Of a stretch of DNA of 39,489 nucleotides, positions 6,924-15,527 are shown piece after piece. A program made the position numbers and the translations under genes. The notes beneath the pieces are model-generated. The model ran no database searches, had not been told where the DNA came from, and was given only the letters and a program-made list of their open reading frames with translations. Origin of the DNA: Pseudomonadota bacterium (GTDB lineage: Bacteria > Pseudomonadota > Alphaproteobacteria > Rhizobiales > Beijerinckiaceae); the NCBI GenBank assembly GCA_023423995.1, contig JAFAEL010000077.1, positions 1 through 39,489 on the forward strand. Direction: 5' to 3'. Numbering within the stretch: the first letter of the stretch is position 1; each line of letters begins with the position of its first letter.

Positions 6924-8072
6924 ATGCAGCGGGAACGGTGCGTGCCGATGTTGCGCCTCGCGACGCGAGCACTTGTGCTGGTGTTGCTCGGCACTCCCGC
7001 AATGGCGCAGACGCCCCCACCGCCAGCGGTGTCCGTCGCCAAGCCGGTGGTCAAGAAGATCGTCGAGCAGGACGATTTCATCGGCCGGTTCGATGCCGTC
7101 GACACCGTGGATCTCAGGGCTCGGGTCACGGGCTATCTGGAGAAGGTCCATTTCGAGGACGGCGCGATCGTCAAGGCGGGCGAGCTGCTCTTCACGATCG
7201 ACCCGCGGCCCTACGAGACGGCGCTCCGTTCGGCCCAGGCGAGCCTCGCCTCGGCGACGGCGCGGAGCGAGTTCGCGCAGACCGACCTGGAGCGCGCGAC
7301 GACCCTGCAGCGCACGGGCAACATCTCCGAGCAGCTCGCGGACCAGCGGCGCCAGGCCCTGCAGACGGCGCAGAGCGAGGCCGACTCGGCCAGGGCCGCG
7401 ATCGACAGGGCCAAGCTCGATCTCGAATACACGCAGATCCGCGCGCCCATCTCGGGCCGAATCTCCCGGCGCCTCGTCTCGGTCGGCAACCTGATCCAGC
7501 CGAACGAGACGCTGCTCACCACCATGGTGTCGCTCGACCCGATCTATTTCTACTTCGACGTCGACGAGCGCGCCTACCTCGCCTACCTCCAGGGCTTCGC
7601 CAGCACCCCGGGCGGCACAAACCACCGCGACCCGACCGTCACGGTCACGCTCACCAACGAGCGGGACGGCAGGCGGAAGGGCCGGATCGACTTCGTCGAC
7701 ATCCGGCTCGACCAGGCGAGCGGCACCGTGCGCGGCCGCGCCGTGTTCGACAACAAGGACCTCTCGCTCACGCCCGGCCTCTTCGGGCGGATCAGGGTTC
7801 CGGGATCGGAGCCGTACGAGGCGATCCTCGTCCCGGACGAGGCGCTCGGCACCGACCAGAACCGCCGGGTCGTCTACGTGGTGGGGCCCGACAACAAGGT
7901 GGCCGCGCGGGCGGTGCGACCGGGCCCGCGGATCGACGGCTACCGGATCATCCGCGACGGGCTCGGGCCCGACGACGTCGTGGTCGTCAACGGCCTATCC
8001 CGGGCCCGGCCCGGGACCGTGGTCTCGCTCAAGATGACGGAGCTGCCGCCCAGCCGCGAACCGTCCAACTGA
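6924..8072 (+). CDS. RND efflux periplasmic adaptor (membrane fusion protein, AcrA/MexE-like)
   Basis: A 382-residue HlyD/AcrA-type adaptor. A signal peptide (core LRLATRALVLVLLGTPAMA, cleavage before QTPPPP) is followed by the first barrel/lipoyl half (VDLRARVTGYLEKVHFEDGAIVKAG), an alpha-helical hairpin (about residues 100-160, ending LDLEYTQIRAP), and the second lipoyl half with 'RAPISGRISRRLVSVGNLIQP'. It ends in the beta-barrel and membrane-proximal domains (PDEALGTDQNRRVVYVV). There is no lipobox cysteine, so it is a soluble or signal-anchored periplasmic form. An alternative ATG at 6948 gives a tidier signal peptide. The pump gene starts 20 bases downstream, making a two-gene operon. 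No outer-membrane channel gene follows. Confidence 0.93.
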   Translation: MQRERCVPMLRLATRALVLVLLGTPAMAQTPPPPAVSVAKPVVKKIVEQDDFIGRFDAVDTVDLRARVTGYLEKVHFEDGAIVKAGELLFTIDPRPYETALRSAQASLASATARSEFAQTDLERATTLQRTGNISEQLADQRRQALQTAQSEADSARAAIDRAKLDLEYTQIRAPISGRISRRLVSVGNLIQPNETLLTTMVSLDPIYFYFDVDERAYLAYLQGFASTPGGTNHRDPTVTVTLTNERDGRRKGRIDFVDIRLDQASGTVRGRAVFDNKDLSLTPGLFGRIRVPGSEPYEAILVPDEALGTDQNRRVVYVVGPDNKVAARAVRPGPRIDGYRIIRDGLGPDDVVVVNGLSRARPGTVVSLKMTELPPSREPSN

Positions 8073-8091
8073 ACGCGGGCAGAGGCGAGCG

Positions 8092-11000
8092 ATGCGGTTC
8101 TCCCACGCCTTCATCGAGCGGCCGATCTTCGCGGCCGTGCTCTCGATCGTGATCGTACTGGTCGGCGCGATCGCCTACCTGACGCTGCCGGTCGCCCAGT
8201 ATCCGGAGATCGTGCCGCCGACGATCGTCGTGCGGGCGAGCTATCCCGGGGCCGATGCGAAGACGGTCGCGGCGACCGTCGCGACGCCTCTGGAGCAGCA
8301 GATCAACGGCGTCGAGGACATGCTCTACATGTCCTCCTACTCGACCGGCGACGGCAACATGCAGTTGACCGTCACCTTCAAGCTCGGGACCAACCTCGAC
8401 ACCGCGCAGGTGCTGACCCAGAACCGCGTCGCGATCGCGACGCCGCGCCTGCCGCAGGAGGTGACGCGCCTCGGCATCACGACCCTGAAGGCCTCGCCCG
8501 ACCTGATGATGGTCGTGCACATGCTCTCGCCCGACGAGACCTTCGACCAGCTCTACGTCTCGAACTATGCGCGCAACAACGTGCGGGACGAGCTCCTGCG
8601 CCTGGACGGCGTCGGCGACATCTCGATCTTCGGCGAGCGCCAGTATTCCATGCGCATCTGGCTCGATGCCGACAAGCTCGCGACCTTCGGCATGACGGCG
8701 AGCGACGTCGTCGCGGCCGTGCAGGAGCAGAACGTCCAGGTCTCGGGCGGCGCGCTCGGCCAGGAGCCCGTGCCCGGCAACCAGGCGTTCCAGCTGACCG
8801 TCACCACCCAGGGCCGGTTCCAGAACCCGCGCGAATTCGCCGGGATCATCGTGCGCGCGACGGATGACGGCCGCCTCGTCCGGCTGCAGGACATCGCCCG
8901 GGTCGAGCTCGGCGCCCAGGACTACTTCACCAACTCGTATCTCAGCGGCAAGCCGGCCGTCGCCCTGGCGATCTTCCAGCGGCCGGGCACCAACGCCCTG
9001 CAGGCTGCCGCCCAGATCGAGAACAAGATGCGCGAGCTCAAGGCGGACTTCCCGGCCGGCCTCGACTACCGGGTCGTCTACAACCCCACGGAGTTCATCG
9101 CCGAGTCGGTCAGGGAGGTCTACAAGACGCTGTGGGAAGCGCTGGCGCTCGTCGTCGTGGTCGTCATCGTGTTCCTCCAGTCCTGGCGCACCGCCATCAT
9201 CCCGATCATCGCCATCCCGGTCTCGCTCATCGGGACCTTCGCGGCCATGGCGGCGCTCGGCTTCACGCTCAACAACCTGACGCTGTTCGGGCTCGTCCTC
9301 GCGATCGGCATCGTGGTCGACGACGCGATCGTCGTTGTCGAGAACATCGAGCGGAACATCGCCGAGGGGCGGTCGCCCCGGGAGGCGGCGCATCAGACGA
9401 TGGACGAGGTCGGAAGCGCGGTCGTGGCGATCGCGCTCGTGCTGGCGGCGGTGTTCGTGCCGACCGCCTTCATCCCCGGCATCTCGGGCCAGTTCTACCG
9501 CCAGTTCGCGTTGACCATCGCGGTCTCGACGCTGATCTCCGCCTTCGTGTCGCTGACGCTATCGCCGGCGCTCGGAGCGATCCTTCTCAAGCCGCATGAC
9601 GCACATCGCGGCAAAGGCGGCCCCTTCGCCTTCCTGCGCAGGGGCGCCGATCTCTTCAACCGCGGGTTCGACCGGACATCGGGCGCCTATTCCCGGGCAG
9701 TCGGCGCCATCGTCCGGCGCAGGCTCATCGTGCTCCCGATCTATGCCGGGCTTCTCATCGGGACGGTGTGGCTTGCCGACCGCGTGCCGCGCGGCTTCAT
9801 CCCGACGCAAGACCAGGGCTACGCCATCATCGTCGCGCAGCTGCCGGACGGCGCCTCGCTCTCCCGTACGGATGCCGTCACGCGCCGCATCCAGGAGATC
9901 GCGCTCGAGACGCCGGGCATCGGGAACGCGGTCGCCTTCGCGGGCTTCTCGGGCGCGACCTTCACCAACGCCACCAACGCCGCCGCCGTCTTCGTGCCGT
10001 TCAAGCCGTTCGGCGAGCGAGTGCGGGAGAACCTCACGGCGAACGTGATCATCGCCGACATCTTCAAGCGGATGCAGGCGATCGAGGAGGCCTTCATCAT
10101 CGCCATCCCGCCGCCGCCCGTGCGGGGCATCGGCAATGCCGGCGGCTGGAAGCTGCAGCTGCAGGAGCGCAACGGCGCCGAGGTCGACCGCGTCCTCGCG
10201 ACGACCTACGAGCTGATGGCGCGGGGGCGGGCCGATCCGAACCTCGCCGGCGTCTTCACCACCTTCTCGGCCTCGACGCCGCAGATCTATCTTCGGATCG
10301 ACCGGCAGAAGGCGCGCATGCTCAACGTGCCGGTCGGCAACATCTTCGACACGCTGCAGAACAATCTCGGCACGGCTTACGTCAACGACTTCAACGCGTT
10401 CGGGCGCGTGTACCAGGTTCGCGCCCAGGCCGATCAGCGCTACCGGCTGACCGAGGACGACATCAACCGGCTGCGCGTCCGCTCCACCAACGGGGCGCTG
10501 GTGCCTCTCGGGACCCTCGTCGAGGTGGACGAGATCTCCGGGCCCGACCTCGTGCAGCACTACAACATGTACACCTCCGTGCCGCTCCAGGGCACGCCGG
10601 CCGTGGGCGTCTCGACGACGACCGCGCTCGACACGGTCGAGCGGCTCGCGCGGGAAATCATGCCCCCCGGCATGGGCTTCTCCTGGACGGAGCTCGCCTT
10701 CCAGGAGCGGGCGACCGGCAACACGGCCATCTTCATCTTCGGCCTGTCGGTGCTGTTCGTGTTCCTGGTCCTGGCGGCGCAGTACGAGAGCTGGTCGCTC
10801 CCCCTCGCCATCATCCTGATCGTGCCGATGTCGGTGCTCTCGGCCCTGATCGGGGTCACGATCCGCGGCCAGGACAACAACATCCTGACCCAGATCGGCC
10901 TCGTGGTGCTGGTCGGGCTCGCGGCCAAGAACGCGATCCTGATCGTCGAGTTCGCACGCGACATCGAGGCCCGCGACGGCAAGGGGCCAATCCCTGCCGT

Positions 11001-11274
11001 GGTCGAGGCCTGCCGCCTCCGCCTGCGCCCGATCCTGATGACGGCCTTCGCGTTCATCCTCGGGGTGGTGCCACTCGCGACCGCCACCGGCCCGGGCGCC
11101 GAGATGCGCCAGGCGCTCGGCACCGCGGTGTTCTCGGGCATGCTCGGCGTGACCTTCTTCGGCCTCTTCCTGACGCCGGTCTTCTACGTGGCGATCCGGT
11201 TCCTGACGATGCGCTTCTCGGGCCGGGCCGCCGCCCCGGCCAACGCCTCCGCCTCGCCGAGCGCGGCGGAATAG
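8092..11274 (+). CDS. RND multidrug efflux pump permease (HAE1 family, AcrB/MexF-like)
   Basis: A 1060-residue inner-membrane proton-driven exporter of normal HAE1 length. The N-terminus (FIERPIFAAVLSIVIVLVG) starts TM1, followed by the two large periplasmic loops and twelve membrane segments. The proton relay is intact: Asp410-Asp411 in GIVVDDAIVVVENIERN and Lys946 in GLAAKNAILIVEFARD, equivalent to AcrB D407/D408/K940. QYPEIVPPTIVV, GFTLNNLTLFG and GFIPTQDQGY are further signatures. Sequence character is nearer MexF/OqxB than AcrB (inference). It needs the adaptor encoded upstream and an outer-membrane factor that must be encoded elsewhere. The strongly biased third-position GC produces long antisense frames here, none of them credible genes. 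Confidence 0.95.
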   Translation: MRFSHAFIERPIFAAVLSIVIVLVGAIAYLTLPVAQYPEIVPPTIVVRASYPGADAKTVAATVATPLEQQINGVEDMLYMSSYSTGDGNMQLTVTFKLGTNLDTAQVLTQNRVAIATPRLPQEVTRLGITTLKASPDLMMVVHMLSPDETFDQLYVSNYARNNVRDELLRLDGVGDISIFGERQYSMRIWLDADKLATFGMTASDVVAAVQEQNVQVSGGALGQEPVPGNQAFQLTVTTQGRFQNPREFAGIIVRATDDGRLVRLQDIARVELGAQDYFTNSYLSGKPAVALAIFQRPGTNALQAAAQIENKMRELKADFPAGLDYRVVYNPTEFIAESVREVYKTLWEALALVVVVVIVFLQSWRTAIIPIIAIPVSLIGTFAAMAALGFTLNNLTLFGLVLAIGIVVDDAIVVVENIERNIAEGRSPREAAHQTMDEVGSAVVAIALVLAAVFVPTAFIPGISGQFYRQFALTIAVSTLISAFVSLTLSPALGAILLKPHDAHRGKGGPFAFLRRGADLFNRGFDRTSGAYSRAVGAIVRRRLIVLPIYAGLLIGTVWLADRVPRGFIPTQDQGYAIIVAQLPDGASLSRTDAVTRRIQEIALETPGIGNAVAFAGFSGATFTNATNAAAVFVPFKPFGERVRENLTANVIIADIFKRMQAIEEAFIIAIPPPPVRGIGNAGGWKLQLQERNGAEVDRVLATTYELMARGRADPNLAGVFTTFSASTPQIYLRIDRQKARMLNVPVGNIFDTLQNNLGTAYVNDFNAFGRVYQVRAQADQRYRLTEDDINRLRVRSTNGALVPLGTLVEVDEISGPDLVQHYNMYTSVPLQGTPAVGVSTTTALDTVERLAREIMPPGMGFSWTELAFQERATGNTAIFIFGLSVLFVFLVLAAQYESWSLPLAIILIVPMSVLSALIGVTIRGQDNNILTQIGLVVLVGLAAKNAILIVEFARDIEARDGKGPIPAVVEACRLRLRPILMTAFAFILGVVPLATATGPGAEMRQALGTAVFSGMLGVTFFGLFLTPVFYVAIRFLTMRFSGRAAAPANASASPSAAE

Positions 11275-11333
11275 GCCCTCAGGCCGACAGGCGCTCCTCG
11301 GGCGGCCGGAGGCCGGTCAGCTCTTGGCCGGGC

Positions 11334-11699
11334 TCAGCGGTCCACCCATCCGCGGCCGCCGAGGCTGATCTTGGGCTTGGGCTTCTCGACCCTCTTCTTC
11401 GGCTCGGCGATCGGCTCGGTCCCGAAGCTCAGCCCCGATGCCCGGCTCTGGCTGGCGATCACCTCGCCCAGCGTCCCGCCGAGCGCGGCCATGCGCTCCG
11501 GGTCGATCGTCGACGCCACCGTCAGCCCCAGCGGCCGAAGGTGGGCGCGGTTGTAGCAGTAGAGGGCGAGCTTGATCCGCAGCTCCTCGGAGAGAGGCAG
11601 GACCGAGGCCACGACCTCGCGGGCTTCGGCGTTCTTCAGCTCCGCCACGGTTGCGAGGGGCAACGGGCAGTCGATTTCGCCTTGGGGCCCGTCCTTCAT
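11334..11699 (-). CDS. Conserved-looking small hypothetical protein
   Basis: A 121-residue cytoplasmic protein, unrecognised. A good ribosome site (GGAAGGACAAGGTGA) precedes ATG 11699. The first 60 residues look globular and mostly helical (ATVAELKNAEAREVVASVLPLSEELRIKLALYCYNRAHLRPLGL). The last 30 are basic and proline-rich (EPKKRVEKPKPKISLGGRGW), probably disordered. It is convergent with the RND pump gene, with 59 bases between the stops. An overlapping frame at 11317-11703 is treated as a shadow because only this frame has a ribosome site. Confidence 0.6.
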   Translation of the reverse strand: MKDGPQGEIDCPLPLATVAELKNAEAREVVASVLPLSEELRIKLALYCYNRAHLRPLGLTVASTIDPERMAALGGTLGEVIASQSRASGLSFGTEPIAEPKKRVEKPKPKISLGGRGWVDR

Positions 11700-12057
11700 T
11701 CACCTTGTCCTTCCATTGTGCGCCGGTGCTGCCGAGCCGCTCCCCTCAACCCGGGCGGGCGGCCGAAGTTCACGGCGTGATGCCCCGCCCGTTACGCCCC
11801 TATGCGCGGAAGCTCCACCCCGATCCCGCCCTCCCCGGACATTCGGGTGGGGATCGGCTTCCCGCCCTTTTTCTCTCCCGCCAGTCGCGAGACGGCCTCT
11901 TCGTGCTGCCCGCGGACGCACGAGGGAGCGGCTTGAGCCCCCCTCTGCTCTGGACGACGGAACGATGTCTGCGCTGAGCCGCGCAGATGCCGCGGCACGC
12001 GGGCTGCGTCTCGTGATCGCACGGGCGCTGGACCTTGGAGAGGAATTCCGCTGACGC
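11700..12057. other. Gene-poor stretch between two minus-strand genes
   Basis: About 360 bases with no supported gene. A long-range complementary pair (CCGATCCC near 11820 with GGGATCGG near 11853) precedes a run of T's near 11869-11873, but the 20-base loop and the spacer make it a poor terminator. A 29-codon frame at 11965-12054 (MSALSRADAAARG...) has no clear ribosome site and is not called. Confidence 0.4.
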
Positions 12058-12384
12058 TCATGGCCGCATGAGCTTGCGCGCGAGCATCGCCCCTGCGCCG
12101 CGGACGCTGTCCCCTGGCCCTCCCGACATCACCTCCCCGGCCTTGATCGAGAACTCGGTCATGACCCGGAGTATCTGCTCGTCCGTCTGGGTGACGCCGG
12201 CGGCATCGAAGTCCTTGCGGATCGTGCTGAACACGTCGCCGCGATCAGGATGGAAAGCTGCCCGGGCAAGCGCCTCCGAATACTGATCGGCGTCCCGGCC
12301 CGTCTTCCCCAGTTTGCCGGCGGCCCACCTGCCGAGAAGCTTGTTGCGGAGGATCATCCTCCCTGGATCGTCGAAGCTGGTCAT
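12058..12384 (-). CDS. DUF1476 protein: F1Fo-ATPase zeta-subunit paralogue lacking the inhibitory N-terminus
   Basis: A 108-residue protein of the DUF1476 family, the zeta inhibitor of alphaproteobacterial F1-ATPase. It begins MTSFDD and then runs almost directly into RNKLLGRWAAGKLGKTGRDADQY, the family's diagnostic LLGxWAAxxLGxTGxDAxxY block. Canonical members have about 17 more residues between these elements (a FAHDxExxFKAxARR-type segment) which hold the inhibitory helix. That segment is missing. In its place the protein has a C-terminal extension after MTEFSIKAGEVM (GGPGDSVRGAGAMLARKLMRP). It is therefore probably a non-inhibitory paralogue of unknown role. The family match is from remembered motifs; the consequence is inference. 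Confidence 0.8.
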   Translation of the reverse strand: MTSFDDPGRMILRNKLLGRWAAGKLGKTGRDADQYSEALARAAFHPDRGDVFSTIRKDFDAAGVTQTDEQILRVMTEFSIKAGEVMSGGPGDSVRGAGAMLARKLMRP

Positions 12385-12584
12385 TCGACATTCTCCAATC
12401 GCCGGATGGTGGTTGCGGGGAAATTGCTTCGTCCGGAGGGTCCTCGTCCCGACAGGTCTTCGTGGAAGATCGTACTGGAATGAGGGCGAGGGCGACAGCT
12501 CGACGTGCCGCTTGCTTCAGCGGCAGAACGAGCGTCGGCCTGCGTCCAGGGTCCCGGTCGGTCCTTCCCTCGGACCTCGGTGCT

Positions 12585-12995
12585 TCAGCCATTCACCTGG
12601 AAGGCCTCGTCGACCGGGATCTGCATGGTGGTGACCAGCGCGTTGGTCTGCGCCGCCATGCCGACAATCTGGAGAAAGTGCCCGTATTGCGCATCCGTCA
12701 TCCCCTTCTGGCGCGCGGCCGCCGTATGCGAGTGGATGCAGTAGCTGCAATTGTTGGTCGCCGAGACCGCCATGTAGATTAGCTCGCAGGTCAGGGAATC
12801 GAGCGCACCAGGCTCGACCATGATGGCCTTGAGGCTCTCCCAGGTGCGCTTCAGCTGCGCCGGATCGTTGGCGAGGCCGCGCCAGAAATTGTTCACGAAG
12901 TCGGATCTCCGGGTTCTCCGGATGTCGTCGAATACGGCCTTCACGGCCGGATCGCCCTCGACCTCCGCATCGGACCACAAGCGCACCGTCGCCAT
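12585..12995 (-). CDS. AhpD-like carboxymuconolactone decarboxylase-family protein
   Basis: A 136-residue all-helical protein of the CMD/AhpD family. The redox motif is present: Glu71 (LTCELIYMAVS), then Cys83-x-x-Cys86 and His90 in NNCSYCIHSHTAAARQKGMT. This is the E...CxxCxxxH arrangement of AhpD-type alkylhydroperoxidases rather than of true decarboxylases. It probably reduces peroxides or acts as a thiol-disulfide partner in the cytoplasm. It stands alone on the minus strand, about 200 bases from the DUF1476 gene and 49 bases from the DUF1003 gene, both in the same direction. Confidence 0.85.
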   Translation of the reverse strand: MATVRLWSDAEVEGDPAVKAVFDDIRRTRRSDFVNNFWRGLANDPAQLKRTWESLKAIMVEPGALDSLTCELIYMAVSATNNCSYCIHSHTAAARQKGMTDAQYGHFLQIVGMAAQTNALVTTMQIPVDEAFQVNG

Positions 12996-13044
12996 CTCGT
13001 ACCCTTCTTGCCTTGAACCGATGCCGGGCCGGGATGCCGGGGGC

Positions 13045-13779
13045 TCACTTCCTCAGGAAACGTTCCTGCATGATCTCGAGCTGGAGCTGCTGGATCTCGG
13101 CCAGGCGTTCCCACTGCCGCGTGACCATGTGGTCGATCTTCTCGTGCAGGTGCCTGATCTCGAGCTCTGCCTTCAGGTTCACCTGATAATCGTTCAGCGA
13201 CCGGAGACGGTCCTTCGCCTCCTGCCGCTTCTGGCTCATCATGATGATGGGCGCCTGCACGGCCGCAAGGCAGGAGAGCACGAGGTTGAGCAGGATGAAC
13301 GGATAGGGATCGAACGCAGACCTGTCGGCGGCATAGGAGTTCAGCGCCATCCAGGCGACCAGGACGACCGCGAAGGAGATCAGGAAGGCCCATGAGCCGC
13401 CGAACGTGGCGAGGCCGTCGGACAGGCGCTCGCCAAGCGTCCGACGCTCGGCGAAGTCCTCCTCGATGTTCTCCGCGATCGTGTCCTGCCTGGCGATGCT
13501 CTCTGCGACCTGGCGGTCCAGTTCGCTGAACTCGCCATGCTCCTCTCTGAGCATCTCCTCCACGTATTTGCTGCGATAGCGGCTCACCTCCGCGCGGCTG
13601 ACCAGCGCGTCTTCGGCGATGCCCGGGAAGTCCTGATGGATGCGCTCGGCGAGAGCAGGCCGGAGCGCGTCGAGGCGGACCAGATCCTTGCGCGAGCGTT
13701 CCCTGCCCGTGATGGCGCAGCGCTGCTTCTTGGCCGCACCACCGGTCTCCGCCGTCGCTGCGGGTCTTGAGACGTCCAT
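13045..13779 (-). CDS. DUF1003 integral membrane protein
   Basis: A 244-residue protein of the DUF1003 family. The N-terminal cytoplasmic part contains CAITGRERSRKDLVRLDALRPALAERI. It is followed by a helical stretch and the two close membrane segments typical of the family: about residues 128-150 (WAFLISFAVVLVAWMAL) and about 160-185 (PFILLNLVLSCLAAVQAPIIMMSQ). The segment after them, KRQEAKDRLRSLNDYQVNLKAELEI, is the most conserved family motif. A C-terminal coiled coil (about residues 195-240) ends EIMQERFLRK. Its function is unknown. It lies 49 bases upstream of the AhpD-like gene. Confidence 0.88.
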   Translation of the reverse strand: MDVSRPAATAETGGAAKKQRCAITGRERSRKDLVRLDALRPALAERIHQDFPGIAEDALVSRAEVSRYRSKYVEEMLREEHGEFSELDRQVAESIARQDTIAENIEEDFAERRTLGERLSDGLATFGGSWAFLISFAVVLVAWMALNSYAADRSAFDPYPFILLNLVLSCLAAVQAPIIMMSQKRQEAKDRLRSLNDYQVNLKAELEIRHLHEKIDHMVTRQWERLAEIQQLQLEIMQERFLRK

Positions 13780-13830
13780 CGGGCACCTCGAAAGGCTGGT
13801 GGGCTCGTATGCGCTCGTCCTGTCGGATCT

Positions 13831-14265
13831 TCAGGTTGGGCTGGCCTCCGGCCTCATTGCCCTCAGCTCCGGCCGGAAGAACAGGCCGGCCTGCAGGCTT
13901 TCGGCGATCCGCTCGGCCCGGTGCTGGAGGGCGGCGGCATCGGCCGGCTCCAGCACCTCGCGGCAGGTCTCGCCGAACAGCTCCAGCCAGCGTGCGAACA
14001 GGGCCGGCGTCAGGCCGGGAAGGCGCATATGCGCGCCGAAAGGGTTGCCCTTGTAGGTCCCGGTCTTGAACAGGACGGAGCGCCAGAACCCTTCGATCCT
14101 CGCCATGTGCTCCGGCCAGGAATCATCCGAGATGGCAGCCGCGAAGACCGGCCCGAGCGCCGGATCGCGCCGCGCCTTGGCGTAGAACCGGTCGAGCAGG
14201 GTCGCGAGGCTGGCCTCGTCGAGCGGCGCAGCCTCCTTCATCTCGGGGGATGAGGTGTCCTGCAT
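13831..14265 (-). CDS. Group III truncated haemoglobin
   Basis: A 144-residue two-over-two haemoglobin. Group III signatures are visible: LLDRFYAKARRDPALGPVF at the B-C region, 'WPEHMARIEGFWRSVLF' with the E-helix Trp, YKGNPFGAHMRLPGL with the probable proximal haem ligand His79 (F8), and FARWLELFGETC for the G helix. Likely roles are oxygen or NO chemistry, or electron transfer under low oxygen. It is followed downstream by the DUF1003 gene after about 50 bases, and begins 12 bases after the stop of the mesaconyl-CoA hydratase gene on the same strand, so these may be co-transcribed. Confidence 0.9.
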   Translation of the reverse strand: MQDTSSPEMKEAAPLDEASLATLLDRFYAKARRDPALGPVFAAAISDDSWPEHMARIEGFWRSVLFKTGTYKGNPFGAHMRLPGLTPALFARWLELFGETCREVLEPADAAALQHRAERIAESLQAGLFFRPELRAMRPEASPT

Positions 14266-14277
14266 GGTGCCCCGCGC

Positions 14278-15324
14278 TCACCGCGGGATGAGCGCCCAAT
14301 AATCGAAGTCGAGAATGACGGCCGGGTGATACCCGCCCTCGGTCCGGCCGGGGAAGTCCGTGCAGGGCTGGTTCTTTGTCGCAATGGTCCGGATCCGGAG
14401 CGCGCCGACATCGAGGCGCCCCGGCAGGTCGGCCGTCTCGAGGATCTCGCTCCAGGCATAGACCGTGTCCCCGGCAAAGAGCGGCGCCACATGCCGGCCG
14501 CCATTGATGGCCGCCACATGGAAGGCGTTCGCGAGCCCGTTGAAGGACAGCGCGCGGGCGAGCGAGATGACGTGCCCGCCATAGATCAGCCGCCGGCCGA
14601 ACCGCGTTCCGGTCGCGGCATGCGCGTCGAAATGCACCTTGGCGGTATTCTGGTAGAGGCGCGTCGCGAGCTGGTGCTCGGCCTCCTCCACGGTCATGCC
14701 GTCGACATGGTCGATGCGCTCGCCGACCGCATAGGCGCCGAAGTGGTGCGGCGAGCCGGACAGCTCGTCGTCCCAGGCCTTCAGGTCGATCGGCGGGCAG
14801 GCGAGCCCGAGCGATGCGGGCTGGACGGCGTCCGGGAGGCTCGGCACCTCCTCGCGATGCGGCCTCGCGCCCTCGGAAAGCTTCCGGACCATGACCCAGC
14901 GGCAATATTCGAGCACGGGCGCACCGTGCTGGTTGAAGCCGGTGGTGCGCACATGGACGATTCCGGTCTGCCGGTTGGAATTCTCCTTCAGGCCGATCAC
15001 GTCCGAGACGGCCGTGAGGGTGTCGCCCGGATAGACCGGCTGCAGGAAGCGCCCATCCGCGTAGCCGAGATTGGCGACCGCATTCAGCGAGATGTCCGGG
15101 ACGCTCTTGCCGAACACGACGTGGAAGACGAGGAGGTCGTCGAGCGGCGCGCCCGGATACCCGACGCTGCCCGCGAAGGCGTCCGCGGACTGCACGGCGA
15201 ACCGCGACCCGTAGAGGGCGGTGTAGAGCGCTCCATCCGCGGCCGTGACCGTGCGCGGCGTTGCGTGCCGGATCGTCTCGCCGATCCGGAAATCCTCGAA
15301 ATAGCGGCCCGGATTGGTCTTCAT
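14278..15324 (-). CDS. mch: Mesaconyl-CoA hydratase (beta-methylmalyl-CoA dehydratase), tandem MaoC domains
   Basis: A 348-residue double hot-dog (MaoC-like) protein. The opening MKTNPGRYFEDFRIGETIRHATPRTVTxxD and ALYGSRF are characteristic of mesaconyl-CoA hydratase in methylotrophs and Rhodobacter, which interconverts mesaconyl-CoA and beta-methylmalyl-CoA in the ethylmalonyl-CoA pathway for C2 assimilation. The first domain covers about residues 10-165 and the second about 185-345, with 'FDAHAATGTRFGRRLIYGGHVISLARALSFNGL' as its hydratase block. The frame is open to 15411, but ATG 15324 matches the family start. Other pathway genes are not adjacent, which is normal where these genes are scattered. 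It is divergent from the carbonic anhydrase gene. Confidence 0.88.
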   Translation of the reverse strand: MKTNPGRYFEDFRIGETIRHATPRTVTAADGALYTALYGSRFAVQSADAFAGSVGYPGAPLDDLLVFHVVFGKSVPDISLNAVANLGYADGRFLQPVYPGDTLTAVSDVIGLKENSNRQTGIVHVRTTGFNQHGAPVLEYCRWVMVRKLSEGARPHREEVPSLPDAVQPASLGLACPPIDLKAWDDELSGSPHHFGAYAVGERIDHVDGMTVEEAEHQLATRLYQNTAKVHFDAHAATGTRFGRRLIYGGHVISLARALSFNGLANAFHVAAINGGRHVAPLFAGDTVYAWSEILETADLPGRLDVGALRIRTIATKNQPCTDFPGRTEGGYHPAVILDFDYWALIPR

Positions 15325-15527
15325 GCTGTCGCTCGCTTGCTCGGAGCCAAAGCTGTGTCCAGCCGACGCGACGCCGTCAATCTCCGAGCGTTCCCGCGGA
15401 CACGAACCCACGCGGCAGGCGGCTCGCGCCGCCGGGGCAGGCCGGAGATTTTCGCCTCGGGCGGCCGTTTAACGTTTTTTGGCCCGGGCCACCCGTTACC
15501 GTGTCGGCTCCTCTTGGGAGACCCCTC

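Noticed and set aside
8029..10560. Long antisense frames across the RND pump gene
   Set aside because: They are Arg/Asp/Glu/His-rich products of strong third-position GC bias opposite a certain gene, with no recognisable domains.
11965..12054. A 29-codon frame MSALSRADAAARG...
   Set aside because: No convincing ribosome site, no known homologue and no conserved context. Possible, but unsupported.
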